DNA from: Flavobacterium sp.
GTDB lineage: Bacteria; Bacteroidota; Bacteroidia; Flavobacteriales; Flavobacteriaceae
Reading direction: 5' to 3'
Assembly (NCBI RefSeq): GCF_029945805.1
Contig: NZ_JAQSDH010000035.1
Location: 62,001-126,000 of the forward strand
Length of the DNA stretch: 64,000 nt
Shown piece after piece: positions 25,483 through 35,221 of this stretch. Every line of letters starts with the position of its first letter. Positions within the stretch are counted from its first letter, which is position 1. The position numbers and the translations under genes are program-made. Under the pieces are notes generated by a model. It saw only the letters and a list, made by a program, of their open reading frames with translations. It did not search any database and was not told where the DNA came from.

Positions 25483-26904
25483 TTAATCGAAATTTCTCGG
25501 TCCGAGAAAATTGGTGTCTGTGGTTCCTAATAATTTGGTACCCTTATAAACGCCTATTTTCAGTTTAGTTTTATCGCTTTCGAGCAAATACTGACTGATT
25601 TCAATGAAAAGTGTTCCTTGAGCGATTTTTTGTTTAGGAACATTAAAATTTGCGTTTCCTACTTTAGTTATAGTGCCTTTATGTGAAACAATTTCAAAAT
25701 GAATATCTTTAAAATCTTCTGATGTTTTATTGATAATTTTATAGGTATAGACATTACTAATGTTTTCACCTTTATGTTGAAAAAGCTGTCCAGGTAATCT
25801 TAAAACAGAGACTTCAACATCATTTCTTAATAAAAGCAATCCCATTAAAACGCCAATCAGAATAATAAGAACAGCGCTATATCCCTTCATTCTTGCTGTA
25901 AAACGGAACGGTGCTTTCTTTTCAATTTCATCTTCCGAAGCGTAGCGAATAAGCCCTTTTGGCAAGTTAACGCTTTCCATTATCGAGTCACATTCGTCTA
26001 TACAAGCCGTACAATTTATACATTCTAATTGTGTTCCGTTTCGGATATCAATTCCTGTTGGACAAACATGCACACATTGTTTACAATCGATACAATCTCC
26101 TTTTCCGGATGCCGCTCGATCTTCTTGTTTATTGAACTTGGCACGTCCGACTTCTTTTTCGCCACGAACAAAATCATAGGCCACGTTAATCGATTTATTA
26201 TCTAAAAGAACGCCTTGCAATCTTCCGTAAGGACACGCAATAATACATACTTGCTCTCTGAACCAGACAAAAATAAAATAGAAAACTCCGGTAAAAATGA
26301 GCAGTGCAATAAAATTACTGGATTGTGCAATTGGACCTTCTTCAATCATTAAATACAGTGCATCACTACCAATTACATACGCCAGAAATATATTGGCAAT
26401 TAGAAAGGAAATAATAAAAAAGATCGTCCATTTTAAAACTCGCTTTCGTATTTTCTCGGCATCCCATTTTTGTTTTTGCAGACGTATTTGTCCGCCACGG
26501 TCGCCATCAATCCAGTATTCAATTCTTCTGAAAACCATTTCTAGAAATATAGTCTGTGGACAAATCCATCCACAAAATATCCGTCCAAAAACGACAGTAA
26601 ACAAAATTACAAATACCACTCCGATTATCATCGAAAGCACAAAAAGATAGAAATCCTGAGGCCAAAATGGAAAACTAAAGATATTGAAGCGACGTTCTAG
26701 CACATTGAACATCATGAACTGGTTGCCGTTTATTTTTATAAATGGATTGGCAATTAAAACCAGTAGTAAAAAATAGCTGACCCATTTGCGGTATTCGTAA
26801 AACTTTCCTTTAGGCTTTTTAGGGAAAACAAACTTGCGTTTACCTTCTTCATCTATAGTCCCAATGGAGTCTCTAAAAGCTTCGTCTTCAATTAAATCAG
26901 ACAT
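25483..26904 (-). CDS. ccoG: CcoG/FixG cbb3 oxidase assembly iron-sulfur protein
   Basis: 473 residues. Four to five membrane helices surround CGWICPQTIFLEM, the copper-related motif. Two 4Fe-4S ferredoxin clusters follow: CIDCKQCVHVCPTG and CINCTACIDECD (about residues 265-310). The C-terminal part is an Ig-like periplasmic domain. CcoG reduces copper during cbb3 biogenesis. The gene is 7 bp after ccoP. Confidence 0.93.
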   Translation of the reverse strand: MSDLIEDEAFRDSIGTIDEEGKRKFVFPKKPKGKFYEYRKWVSYFLLLVLIANPFIKINGNQFMMFNVLERRFNIFSFPFWPQDFYLFVLSMIIGVVFVILFTVVFGRIFCGWICPQTIFLEMVFRRIEYWIDGDRGGQIRLQKQKWDAEKIRKRVLKWTIFFIISFLIANIFLAYVIGSDALYLMIEEGPIAQSSNFIALLIFTGVFYFIFVWFREQVCIIACPYGRLQGVLLDNKSINVAYDFVRGEKEVGRAKFNKQEDRAASGKGDCIDCKQCVHVCPTGIDIRNGTQLECINCTACIDECDSIMESVNLPKGLIRYASEDEIEKKAPFRFTARMKGYSAVLIILIGVLMGLLLLRNDVEVSVLRLPGQLFQHKGENISNVYTYKIINKTSEDFKDIHFEIVSHKGTITKVGNANFNVPKQKIAQGTLFIEISQYLLESDKTKLKIGVYKGTKLLGTTDTNFLGPRNFD

Positions 26905-26911
26905 AATTTTT

Positions 26912-27835
26912 TTATTTGACTTTAGTACTGTCTATTTTTGTAACAGCAGCTGTTGCATTTTCATCGATCCATATTTCACCATCTGCCGCTTTTGGGTCTT
27001 TTGGATTACTTCCTTTTAAAGAAAGAACATAACTTGCTACGAGTTGCATTTCTTTAGGTTTTAAGGTTCCTTTCCAGGATACCATTCCTTTTCCGTCACG
27101 TCCGCCGTTCACTAAAGTATGGAAAACATTTTTTATTCCGCCACCTAAAATCCAGTGGTCGTCCGTTAGGTTAGGGCCAATTTGACCACCACCATCCGCA
27201 CGGTGACAAGCTGCGCAATTGGTTTCAAAAATAGTTTTACCTTTTGCAAGTTCAGCGGGCTCTGTTAAGAGTGTAACTGTTTTCTCATCCATTAAATCGG
27301 GAGCCGTTTTTTTGTATTCGGCAATATCAATTTCAGCTTGTGCCATTTCTTTCTTGAATTCCGTTTCCTGATTATCGCCATCCAAAATTTCAAATCGGAC
27401 AAGGTATACAACAGCAAATACGATACATCCGTAGAAAAGATAGACCCACCAAGGTGGAAGATTATTGTCTAATTCTTTGATGCCATCATAATCGTGATCA
27501 AGTAAAAGTGTACCTTCATTTTCAAGTGGTTTTGATTTGGTCAATTTCTTCACCAAATTTTTATACCATTCTTTTTCTGTAAAGCTAATAGACGAAGCTT
27601 CTTCCTGCTGTTTTTTTTGTTCATCAGTCATCATGTGATACATGACATTGTCCACTGCTGCCATGGTAATTTCTATTGCAATTAATAAAAAAAGAAAGGC
27701 AAGAAGAAATATACCTACCATTGGATATTTTATGAAAGCAGGTTGATCGCCTGAATCAATAAAGAATTCCATAGCTCCAAAAATGATAAAGAAAATAAGT
27801 GGAAGCCTAACGTATACTGGGATTAATTTTTTCAT
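26912..27835 (-). CDS. ccoP: cbb3 oxidase subunit CcoP with a single cytochrome c domain
   Basis: 307 residues. Two N-terminal membrane helices (about 8-28 and 32-60) and a third near 127-147 precede one cytochrome c domain: heme site CAACHRADGGGQIGPNL and axial Met in GMVSWKG. Proteobacterial CcoP has two c hemes; this one has only one, as is usual in Bacteroidota. It passes electrons to CcoN-O. The gene is 10 bp after ccoQ. Confidence 0.93.
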   Translation of the reverse strand: MKKLIPVYVRLPLIFFIIFGAMEFFIDSGDQPAFIKYPMVGIFLLAFLFLLIAIEITMAAVDNVMYHMMTDEQKKQQEEASSISFTEKEWYKNLVKKLTKSKPLENEGTLLLDHDYDGIKELDNNLPPWWVYLFYGCIVFAVVYLVRFEILDGDNQETEFKKEMAQAEIDIAEYKKTAPDLMDEKTVTLLTEPAELAKGKTIFETNCAACHRADGGGQIGPNLTDDHWILGGGIKNVFHTLVNGGRDGKGMVSWKGTLKPKEMQLVASYVLSLKGSNPKDPKAADGEIWIDENATAAVTKIDSTKVK

Positions 27836-27845
27836 GGTAAAGAAT

Positions 27846-28028
27846 TTAAACTTTATTATTATCGTCTTGAAGAGGCATGTTGCTCAATTCAGTAATTTTT
27901 TCTTTCGTATAGGAGAATACCCAGAAACCGAGTCCAACAAAGAATAGAAAGAATATCAACAACGAAATTATTGGGTAGATTTGTACACCCGAAATCGTTT
28001 CCATATTGTGTTTAATTTGCTCAAACAT
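27846..28028 (-). CDS. ccoQ: CcoQ-like small subunit of cbb3 oxidase
   Basis: 60 residues with one membrane helix (IISLLIFFLFFVGLGFWVF) and a short charged tail. Position between ccoNO and ccoP, with gaps of 4 and 10 bp, identifies it; the sequence itself is weakly conserved. Confidence 0.8.
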   Translation of the reverse strand: MFEQIKHNMETISGVQIYPIISLLIFFLFFVGLGFWVFSYTKEKITELSNMPLQDDNNKV

Positions 28029-28032
28029 CGTT

Positions 28033-30222
28033 TTATTTTTTAGAATTATCTTTTACTTTAATATCAGCTCCCAATCTTTGGATATACGCAATTAGGGATA
28101 CAATTTCTCTTTCATTCATTGGAACAAATTGTTCTCCTTTCGCTATCGCTTTCTTTTTACTGTTTTCGTAACTTTTTACAAAATCAGGATCAGAATGTAA
28201 GCTAAGTTCAATGGCAAGTGCTTGTTTACGCAGCGTTTCTTTTCCGTTGGCAATTTCAGCATCCGTGTAAGGAACGCCTAAGGTCTGCATCACTTTCATT
28301 TTCGTTTCCAGATCAGATATGTCCATCGCTTTGTTGTCAAATAGCCATTTATAACCTGGCATTATTGAACCAGCAGAAATACTTTGTGGATCCCAAAAGT
28401 GATTGAAATGCCAGTTGTCATTGTATTTTTGCCCAACGCGTAACAAATCAGGACCGGTTCGTTTTGAACCCCATAAGAACGGGTGATCGTAAACAAATTC
28501 TCCAGCTTTTGATTGTGGACCGTAGCGTTCAACTTCACTTCGGAAAGGGCGAACCATTTGCGAGTGGCATCCGACACAACCTTCACGGATGTATAAATCT
28601 CGTCCTTCCAATTCTAATGGCGTATATGGTTTTACCGCTGCAATAGTTGGAATGTTGGATTTTACCATAATGGTTGGTACAATCTGAATTACACCTCCAA
28701 TTAAAATCGCAACTGTTGCCAAAATGGTAAGTTGTATCGGTTTTCTTTCTAACCATGGGTGGAATTTTTCACCTTTGATTCTTCCTTTGCTGATTTGTTG
28801 TAATTCTGGTGCTTCCGCTAATTCATCTTCAACTGGCGCATTGGCTCTGACCGTTTGAATGATATTATATACTAGAATAAACATTCCAATGATATACATA
28901 GTTCCACCAATCATACGCATCCAATACATTGGCATAATTTGCTGAACGGTTTCTAGGAAGTTACCATACGTTAAAGTTCCGTCTGGATTAAATTGTTTCC
29001 ACATAGAAGCTTGTAAGAAGCCTGCAACGTACATCGGTAGCGTATACATGATGATTCCCAAAGTACCAATCCAGAAATGGAGATTTGCTAATTTTATAGA
29101 GTATAATTTTCCTTTGGTCATTCTAGGAACTAACCAGTAAATCATACCAAATGCTAAGAATCCATTCCAACCTAAAGCACCAACGTGAACGTGGGCAATA
29201 ATCCAGTCCGTAAAGTGGGCTATAGCATTTACATTTTTTAGGGATAACATCGGACCTTCAAAAGTAGCCATACCGTAAGCGGTAATTGCTACAACATAGA
29301 ATTTAAGAACCGGGTCAACTCGTACTTTATCCCAAACCCCTCTTAAAGTTAATAATCCGTTGATCATTCCACCCCAAGACGGAGCGATAAGCATAATGGA
29401 GAATACAACACCTAAATTTTGTGCCCATGTTGGTAAAGCAGAATACAATAAATGGTGTGGTCCAGCCCAGATGTAGATGAAAATTAGAGACCAAAAGTGA
29501 ACAATAGATAATCGATAGGAATATACTGGTCGATTAGCCGCTTTTGGAACATAATAATACATCAATCCTAAGAACGGCGTTGTTAAGAAAAATGCAACTG
29601 CATTATGTCCGTACCACCATTGTACCAAGGCATCTTGAACTCCGGCATACACCGAATAACTTTTGAATGCAGAAACTGGAATTTCAATACTATTGAAGAT
29701 ATGCAATACTGCTACAGTAACAAAAGTGGCTAGATAAAACCATATTGCCACATATAAATGACGTTCTCTACGACGTAAAATGGTTCCAATCATGTTGATT
29801 CCGAATACGACCCAAATTAGTGCTATGGCAATATCTATTGGCCATTCTAGTTCGGCGTATTCTTTAGAAGAAGAATGACCCAAAGGCAATGTAACTGCTG
29901 CGGCAACAATGATTAATTGCCAGCCCCAAAAGTGTAGACCGCTTAAAAAATCACTGAACATTCTGGCTTTAAGCAAACGCTGTAAAGAATAGTAAATTCC
30001 GGCAAACATCGCATTTCCCACAAATGCAAAAATCACAGCATTGGTGTGCAGCGGACGAAGCCTTCCGAAACTCAACCACGAAATACCGTCGGTGATGTTT
30101 GGGAATAAAAACATGATTGCCAGCAATAAGCCGACTGTCATCCCCACAACTCCAAAGACAATGGTTGCGTAAATGAATTTCTTTACAATTTTGTTGTCAT
30201 AATAAAACTGTTGCATTTCCAT
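28033..30222 (-). CDS. ccoNO: fused cbb3 oxidase subunits CcoN-CcoO
   Basis: 729 residues. The N-terminal part (about 1-490) is the 12-helix heme-copper oxidase CcoN, with His ligands in RPLHTNAVIFAFVGNA, WYGHNAVAFFLTTPFLG, GPHHLLYSALPTW and HVHVGALGWNG. The C-terminal part (about 500-729) is CcoO, a membrane-anchored cytochrome c with CVGCHSQMVRPFRSEVERYG and axial Met in GSIMPGY. Fusion of N and O is typical of Bacteroidota. It reduces oxygen at low concentrations and pumps protons. It is 2 bp after ccoS. Confidence 0.95.
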   Translation of the reverse strand: MEMQQFYYDNKIVKKFIYATIVFGVVGMTVGLLLAIMFLFPNITDGISWLSFGRLRPLHTNAVIFAFVGNAMFAGIYYSLQRLLKARMFSDFLSGLHFWGWQLIIVAAAVTLPLGHSSSKEYAELEWPIDIAIALIWVVFGINMIGTILRRRERHLYVAIWFYLATFVTVAVLHIFNSIEIPVSAFKSYSVYAGVQDALVQWWYGHNAVAFFLTTPFLGLMYYYVPKAANRPVYSYRLSIVHFWSLIFIYIWAGPHHLLYSALPTWAQNLGVVFSIMLIAPSWGGMINGLLTLRGVWDKVRVDPVLKFYVVAITAYGMATFEGPMLSLKNVNAIAHFTDWIIAHVHVGALGWNGFLAFGMIYWLVPRMTKGKLYSIKLANLHFWIGTLGIIMYTLPMYVAGFLQASMWKQFNPDGTLTYGNFLETVQQIMPMYWMRMIGGTMYIIGMFILVYNIIQTVRANAPVEDELAEAPELQQISKGRIKGEKFHPWLERKPIQLTILATVAILIGGVIQIVPTIMVKSNIPTIAAVKPYTPLELEGRDLYIREGCVGCHSQMVRPFRSEVERYGPQSKAGEFVYDHPFLWGSKRTGPDLLRVGQKYNDNWHFNHFWDPQSISAGSIMPGYKWLFDNKAMDISDLETKMKVMQTLGVPYTDAEIANGKETLRKQALAIELSLHSDPDFVKSYENSKKKAIAKGEQFVPMNEREIVSLIAYIQRLGADIKVKDNSKK

Positions 30223-30224
30223 TT

Positions 30225-30446
30225 TTAAATTATTTTGGTTTTTATTTTAGTTTCGATAGTCTCTGGTGTTTTTTTATCTGCTCCATTTTTTTTAGAATCT
30301 TTGACCAATTCGTCATCAAAAAGCATTCTGACGGATGGTGTATAATCGTCGTCATACTGACCACTTTTAACCGCTTTGATAAAAGCTGAAAAGAAGACAA
30401 TCGCAACAATGATGCTGATGGAGATTAATAAATAAATGACACTCAT
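30225..30446 (-). CDS. ccoS: CcoS cbb3 oxidase assembly protein
   Basis: 73 residues from the ATG at 30444-30446: MSVIYLLISISIIVAIVFFS is the single membrane helix, followed by SGQYDDDYTPSVRMLFDDE, the CcoS signature. An upstream in-frame ATG (30477-30479) would add 11 residues but lies upstream of the predicted -7 element, so the later start, with AGAGG ahead of it, is chosen. CcoS is needed for cofactor insertion. It is the first gene of the cco operon. Confidence 0.88.
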   Translation of the reverse strand: MSVIYLLISISIIVAIVFFSAFIKAVKSGQYDDDYTPSVRMLFDDELVKDSKKNGADKKTPETIETKIKTKII

Positions 30447-30464
30447 ACCTCTATTTTGTGTACG

Positions 30465-30509
30465 CAAAGTTAATTTCAACGTTTTGTTTAAAATATGATA
30501 TATATCATA
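30465..30509 (-). promoter_or_regulatory. cco operon promoter with Fnr-type operator
   Basis: A perfect 16-bp palindrome TATGATATATATCATA (30494-30509) and the minus-strand -7 element TAACTTTG (30465-30472), with 29.5 bp from the palindrome centre to the first T. The TGA stop codon of ccoI (30505-30507) is inside the palindrome. The predicted start of transcription is near 30459. Confidence 0.8.
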
Positions 30510-32907
30510 CTTGCTCTTTTTTATCGTCTAGTTTAAGTTTTCTAGCGAATAAATTGCTCATAATCGTGACAAAACTTATAATGGTTATCGTACTTAACGG
30601 CATTATAATAGCAGCGACCAACGGCAACAAATTTCCGGTTACGGCAAAAGATAATCCGACGACATTGTAGAGTAAGGATAATACAAAACTCAATTTGATA
30701 GTCAGCATTGCTTTTTTTGACATTTTTAAAAAACGACTGATTTTGTAAAATTCGCCAGCATCCAGAATCGCATCGCAAGCAGGGGAAAAAACATTTACAT
30801 TCTCAGAAACGGATATCCCAACATTACTTTGTGCCAAAGCTCCTGCATCATTGAGTCCGTCACCAACCATCATCACATTTTTGCCTTGAAGTTGTAATTG
30901 TTTTATGAAGTCTAATTTCTGTTCCGGTTTTTGATTGAATACCAATTCGGTTCCTTTAGGCAATAATGCTTCTAATATTGCACTTTCGCCTTCGTTATCG
31001 CCTGATAAAACTTTGATTTCGTAGTCTTTACTTAACTCAGAAAACAGTTCGGAAAGGCCTTCACGGTATTCATTATTAAAGATAAATTTACCGATATAGC
31101 TTTCGTCGATTTCGATATGAACGGAAGTCTGCAAAGCAGTATCCTCTTTGTCGTTTTGTACAAAAGCTGACGATCCAATTTTGATTCGGTGTCCTTTAAT
31201 TTTAGCAACAATACCCTTATTTGGAATTTCTTCAAACGAATCGGTTTCTATTCGCTGATTTTCTTCTAACGTATCGTAAAGTATTCTGCTCAATGGATGA
31301 TTGGAAGCGCGCAAAGTATTTTTGATCCAAAGTTTCTGATCGGAATCCATGGCTTTCCCTTCATAAGATATCTTCGCCTTTTTACTGGTTGTAATAGTTC
31401 CAGTTTTGTCAAAAACAATTGTATTTACTTTGGCTAATTGTTCGATAACGATAGCATTTTTGAGATAGAATTTCTTCTTGCCCAAAATCCGCAAAACATT
31501 CCCCAAAGTGAAAGGCGCAGTCAACGCCAAGGCGCACGGACAAGCAACAATTAAAACTGCGGTGAATACGTTAAAAGCAATAGTGGTACTTATAAAAATC
31601 CAATACCCAAATCCCAGAAAGGAAATTAGTAAAAGGGCAGGAGTGAAGTAGTGACTGATCGTATTGGTAATGGTTTTATGCTTTTGGTCTACTTTTTTCT
31701 GAAAAACAGCATTGCTCCACAATTGCGTTAAATAACTTTGGGAAACCGAATTCAAGACTTCCATCTCAATTACACTTCCCGATTGTCGTCCGCCTGCAAA
31801 TAATTTATCCCCTGATTTTTTCGTTACCGGAATCGATTCGCCCGTTACAAAACTATAATCAATCGAACCGTTTTCAGAAATTAGAATTCCGTCTGTAGGA
31901 ATAAGTTCTTGATTGCGTATTAATAACCGGTCGCCTTTGTTGATTTCATGTATCGGAACAGCATCTTCCCCACCATCATTTGTAAGTCGGGTAACCGCAA
32001 CGGGGAAATAGGATTTATAATCGCGTTCAAAACTCAGGAAACTGTAGGTTTTGATTTGGAACATTTTACCAAGAAGCATAAAAAATATCAATCCGGTAAG
32101 GCTGTCAAAAAAACCTTGTCCGTGACCGGATACAATATCAAACGTACTTCTAACAAACATGACTACGATTCCCAACGCAATAGGAATCTCAATATTCATC
32201 GTTTTCGACTTAATACTTTTATAGGCAATCACATAATAATCGGTGGCCGAATAAAAAAAACTGGGTAGCGATAAGGCAAAAATCAACCATCTGAAAAAGT
32301 TTTTATAATGGTCAAGCCAAAACTCATTCACATCAAAATATTCTGGAAAAGAAAGTAACATGATGTTTCCGAAACAAAAGAATGCAACGCCTAATTTATA
32401 GGTCAGACTTCGATCCGTAGTGATTTTTTTAGTTTCATAATTGTCGAGACTGATGTACGGTTCGTAACCAATAGACTGCAGTAAAGTGACAATTGCTTTC
32501 AATGAAATCGCTTCCGAATTGTAAGTAATCCGAACTTTCTTTTCATGGAAATTAACCTGTGAAGCGGTAATGTTTTTTTGGAGACGATGCAAGTTTTCCA
32601 ATATCCAAATACACGAACTGCAATGGATATGGGGGATCTGAAGGGAAACTATTTGCGTTGTTCCTTCCTTAAAATCCAATAATTTTTCCACGATTTTTTC
32701 ATTGTCAAGAAAACCATATTTTTGGTTTCCTTCCAATGGTCTTGCTCCCGGTGATTTCTCAAAATCATAATACGACATCATATTATTAGTGCTGAAAATC
32801 TCGTAAACCGTTTTACAACCGTTACAACAAAAAAGCTTTTCATCAAAAATAATCTCGTCTTGTTTTACAACATCCAAACCACAGTGGAAACATTTTTCAG
32901 TATCCAT
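30505..32907 (-). CDS. ccoI: CcoI-type heavy-metal P1B ATPase for cbb3 oxidase maturation
   Basis: 800 residues from the ATG at 32905-32907 (MDTEKCFHCGLDV). The N-terminal Cys-rich region (CFHCG, FCCNGCKTVYEIF) and an HMA domain with HCSSCIWILENL bind copper. Eight helices surround the membrane CPC in VACPCALALTAPFTL; the phosphorylation site is VFDKTGTITTSKK and the hinge is MVGDGLNDAGALAQ. It supplies copper for CcoN. A longer reading from 32952 would start upstream of the predicted transcription start (near 32923), so the shorter start is preferred. It lies directly ahead of ccoS. Confidence 0.92.
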   Translation of the reverse strand: MDTEKCFHCGLDVVKQDEIIFDEKLFCCNGCKTVYEIFSTNNMMSYYDFEKSPGARPLEGNQKYGFLDNEKIVEKLLDFKEGTTQIVSLQIPHIHCSSCIWILENLHRLQKNITASQVNFHEKKVRITYNSEAISLKAIVTLLQSIGYEPYISLDNYETKKITTDRSLTYKLGVAFFCFGNIMLLSFPEYFDVNEFWLDHYKNFFRWLIFALSLPSFFYSATDYYVIAYKSIKSKTMNIEIPIALGIVVMFVRSTFDIVSGHGQGFFDSLTGLIFFMLLGKMFQIKTYSFLSFERDYKSYFPVAVTRLTNDGGEDAVPIHEINKGDRLLIRNQELIPTDGILISENGSIDYSFVTGESIPVTKKSGDKLFAGGRQSGSVIEMEVLNSVSQSYLTQLWSNAVFQKKVDQKHKTITNTISHYFTPALLLISFLGFGYWIFISTTIAFNVFTAVLIVACPCALALTAPFTLGNVLRILGKKKFYLKNAIVIEQLAKVNTIVFDKTGTITTSKKAKISYEGKAMDSDQKLWIKNTLRASNHPLSRILYDTLEENQRIETDSFEEIPNKGIVAKIKGHRIKIGSSAFVQNDKEDTALQTSVHIEIDESYIGKFIFNNEYREGLSELFSELSKDYEIKVLSGDNEGESAILEALLPKGTELVFNQKPEQKLDFIKQLQLQGKNVMMVGDGLNDAGALAQSNVGISVSENVNVFSPACDAILDAGEFYKISRFLKMSKKAMLTIKLSFVLSLLYNVVGLSFAVTGNLLPLVAAIIMPLSTITIISFVTIMSNLFARKLKLDDKKEQV

Positions 32908-32928
32908 AATCTGCTCATTTACCTGCAG

Positions 32929-32989
32929 CAAAGGTTCAAAACTTTTACCCATTAAAAAATGATAAATGTCATATAAACGGTTAACTTTG
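32929..32989. promoter_or_regulatory. divergent ccoI/fnr promoters sharing one Fnr-type operator
   Basis: Palindrome ATGATAAATGTCAT (32959-32972). For ccoI the minus-strand -7-like AACCTTTG (32929-32936) is 29.5 bp from its centre, the activation geometry. For the rightward regulator gene the -7 TAACTTTG (32982-32989) is only 16.5 bp from the centre, so the operator overlaps the -33 zone, as for a repression site. Confidence 0.65.
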
Positions 32990-33011
32990 TCTTAATTAAT
33001 AATCTTTCAAT

Positions 33012-33689
33012 ATGAGTAAATGCGAACAATGTATTGTCAGGGAATTCAGTTCCCTTAAGGCACTCAATAAAGAAGAGTTGGTAAAAATGGCCAATTGTAA
33101 GGTTTCTAAAATTGTTAAAAAAGGAGAACTTATTTTTGAGGAAGGTGAAAAAGTAAATGGAGTTTTTTGTGTAAAGGAAGGGGTTTGTAAAATGACCAAA
33201 CTTAGCGCCAACGGGAAAGATCAAATTGTGAAACTGGCTAAAAGAGGCGATTTGTTAGGTCAGCGCTCGATGATTAGTGATGAAGTTGCAAATCTTAGCG
33301 CTGTTGCCCTTGAAGACATGCATATTTGCTTTATCCCAAAAGCGGAAATTCTTAGTTTTTTTGATCAAAACAATGCTTTTTCAATGAATGTTATGAAAAC
33401 CATTTGCGGCGACTTAAAGGAAGCGGATGAATTTATGGTTAGCATGGCTCAGAAAACGGTTAAAGAAAGGTTGGCCTACGCATTAGTATATTTGGCAGAA
33501 AATTTTGGAATTAATGAAGATAAAAGTTTGAAATTGCAATTATCACGTGAAGAAATTGCTAGTATGATTGGTACAGCGACAGAAAGTTGCATTCGGTTGT
33601 TATCCGAATTTAATAAGCTTGGTATCATAACCATCCTCGGAAAGAAAATTATCATTCCAGAATTAAATGAGTTGAAGAAACTGAAATAG
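33012..33689 (+). CDS. Crp/Fnr family regulator, candidate oxygen-responsive Fnr
   Basis: 225 residues. The N-terminus has Cys4, Cys7 and Cys29 (MSKCEQCIVREFS...NC), then more Cys at 53 and 59. This could bind an Fe-S cluster, though the spacing differs from E. coli FNR. A cyclic-nucleotide-like domain is followed by a winged HTH with LSREEIASMIGTATESCIRL. The recognition helix keeps Glu and Arg of FNR but has Ile where FNR has Ser212, the residue reading the first T of TTGAT. That agrees with the ATGAT half-sites found nearby. Divergent from ccoI, it is the likely regulator of hemN and cco. Confidence 0.88.
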   Translation: MSKCEQCIVREFSSLKALNKEELVKMANCKVSKIVKKGELIFEEGEKVNGVFCVKEGVCKMTKLSANGKDQIVKLAKRGDLLGQRSMISDEVANLSAVALEDMHICFIPKAEILSFFDQNNAFSMNVMKTICGDLKEADEFMVSMAQKTVKERLAYALVYLAENFGINEDKSLKLQLSREEIASMIGTATESCIRLLSEFNKLGIITILGKKIIIPELNELKKLK

Positions 33690-33814
33690 TTTATTGTTGA
33701 TGTATTTTTTTTGTTACTTCCGATTTACTTTCTCACACTTTTTTCAAATAGAAATCTACAGTATAATTAGCACCTTGAAAATTTTATCAGTACAAAATGT
33801 AATCCACGCTATGC

Positions 33815-34537
33815 ATGTTCACACATCAGGGGAATAAAAGAACTTCAAGCCATAATTTACAGATTGCTTCTTTACTATCATTTGTAGCAGGAATTGTGAA
33901 TGTTGCTGGTTTTTTAGCCATACAAAGACTTACCACAAACGTAACGGGTCACTTTGCTTTTTTTGTAGATGAAGTGTTTAAACTTAATTTTTGGGAGGCT
34001 TTTGTCTATTTTCTGTATATCTTTTTCTTCTTTCTCGGGTCCTTTTCTTCGAGTTTATTAGTAGAATACATCACGCGAAAAAATAGTAATTATACGTATA
34101 GTGTGCCAACCGCCATAGAAGCTTTTATTTTATTAAGTATCGCCATTTTTGGAAAACAATTGATTACAGATAACCCTAATATAATTGCTTTTGTACTTCT
34201 TTATGCTATGGGCCTTCAGAATTCTCTAGTAACCCGGATTTCAAATGCTGTTGTTCGAACGACACATCTTACAGGTTTATTTACCGACCTCGGAATTGAA
34301 CTTTCACAATTGTTTTTTTATCACGAAATTTCGTCTAGAGCGAAACTTTTTATTTCTATCAAATTAAGGCTGACCATTATTAGCTTCTTCTTTTTAGGCG
34401 GCATAGTTGGAGGTGTTTTTTATATGGAAATGGGACTTCACGTATTGTTATTTGCCGTACTGACCTTATTTGGGGGACTAATTTTCGATAGCATGAAGTT
34501 AAGAGTATTGCGGTTAAAAAGAAAGTTTAGACATTGA
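33815..34537 (+). CDS. YoaK-like DUF1275 membrane protein
   Basis: 240 residues with about six helices. It has the family signature SLLSFVAGIVNVAGFLAIQR followed by TTNVTGHFAFFVDEV, and later YAMGLQNSLVTRISNAVVRT then THLTGLFTDLGIEL. Transport or enzymatic function is unknown in the family. A second ATG at 33811 is out of frame; the start at 33815 gives the first in-frame Met. It stands alone. Confidence 0.85.
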   Translation: MFTHQGNKRTSSHNLQIASLLSFVAGIVNVAGFLAIQRLTTNVTGHFAFFVDEVFKLNFWEAFVYFLYIFFFFLGSFSSSLLVEYITRKNSNYTYSVPTAIEAFILLSIAIFGKQLITDNPNIIAFVLLYAMGLQNSLVTRISNAVVRTTHLTGLFTDLGIELSQLFFYHEISSRAKLFISIKLRLTIISFFFLGGIVGGVFYMEMGLHVLLFAVLTLFGGLIFDSMKLRVLRLKRKFRH

Positions 34538-34720
34538 GTAGTACTAAATAATGTAACATTTAGGTCTTTCAGAAAGCATCATAAATTACATATCCGTTCC
34601 ATAAGGTTTCAAGCCATCAATCAACTACCTATTTTTTTAACACAGTACAGCTACACATTTAACATTAGGTTGCTTTCGCATGGCCTATATTTACAATCCC
34701 AAACTGTAATAAAATAACCT

Positions 34721-34963
34721 ATGGCTGTAGCTGCTGTTTTTGAGTATTGTCAAAGTATTAATTCTTCTTTATTGCTAGAATATTATTTTAATGGAGAACT
34801 ACTAGATGATCCTGCATTATTTTGTGATCTGAATCCAGGACTTTTTAAACAGGCATTTCCCTCACATGAAGCAACACTAGATATGATTAACAAAAACCTA
34901 CTCTATAGTACTACCCACAAACTTGTTATTTCGGAGTACGGATTTAACTTGGTGTTCTTATAG
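34721..34963 (+). CDS. hypothetical 80-residue protein
   Basis: A short frame, MAVAAVFEYCQSINSSLLLE with tail EYGFNLVFL. It is soluble and of mixed alpha character, with no recognisable domain. The spacing from neighbours (184 bp before, 258 bp after) leaves room for its own promoter; TATATTTA at 34686-34693 is one mismatch from a -7 element. It may be real, but there is little to prove it. Confidence 0.4.
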   Translation: MAVAAVFEYCQSINSSLLLEYYFNGELLDDPALFCDLNPGLFKQAFPSHEATLDMINKNLLYSTTHKLVISEYGFNLVFL

Positions 34964-35221
34964 TTAGGTAGGATTTTTTGAAGACTAAAGGGTCAATTAC
35001 GCTGATTTGATAATGGTTTTCTTTATGAGGTCATAATGACTATCTTGTAATTAAGCTTATTTGTTTTGCCCGCGAAGTGCAGCCATCAAAATTACTATTG
35101 GCACTGATTATACCCCTGCGAAGCGAACTAAAAAAATAAATCGGTGGCATTGGGTTAGTTACTTTGAATTTAATACTCTTTCGCTAAATCTCACAATACT
35201 AGGGTTCTTTCAGAAAATCAA

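Noticed and set aside
32908..32952. Longer N-terminus of ccoI starting at 32952
   Set aside because: The extra 15 codons lie mostly upstream of the predicted transcription start and are not like the family's N-terminus.
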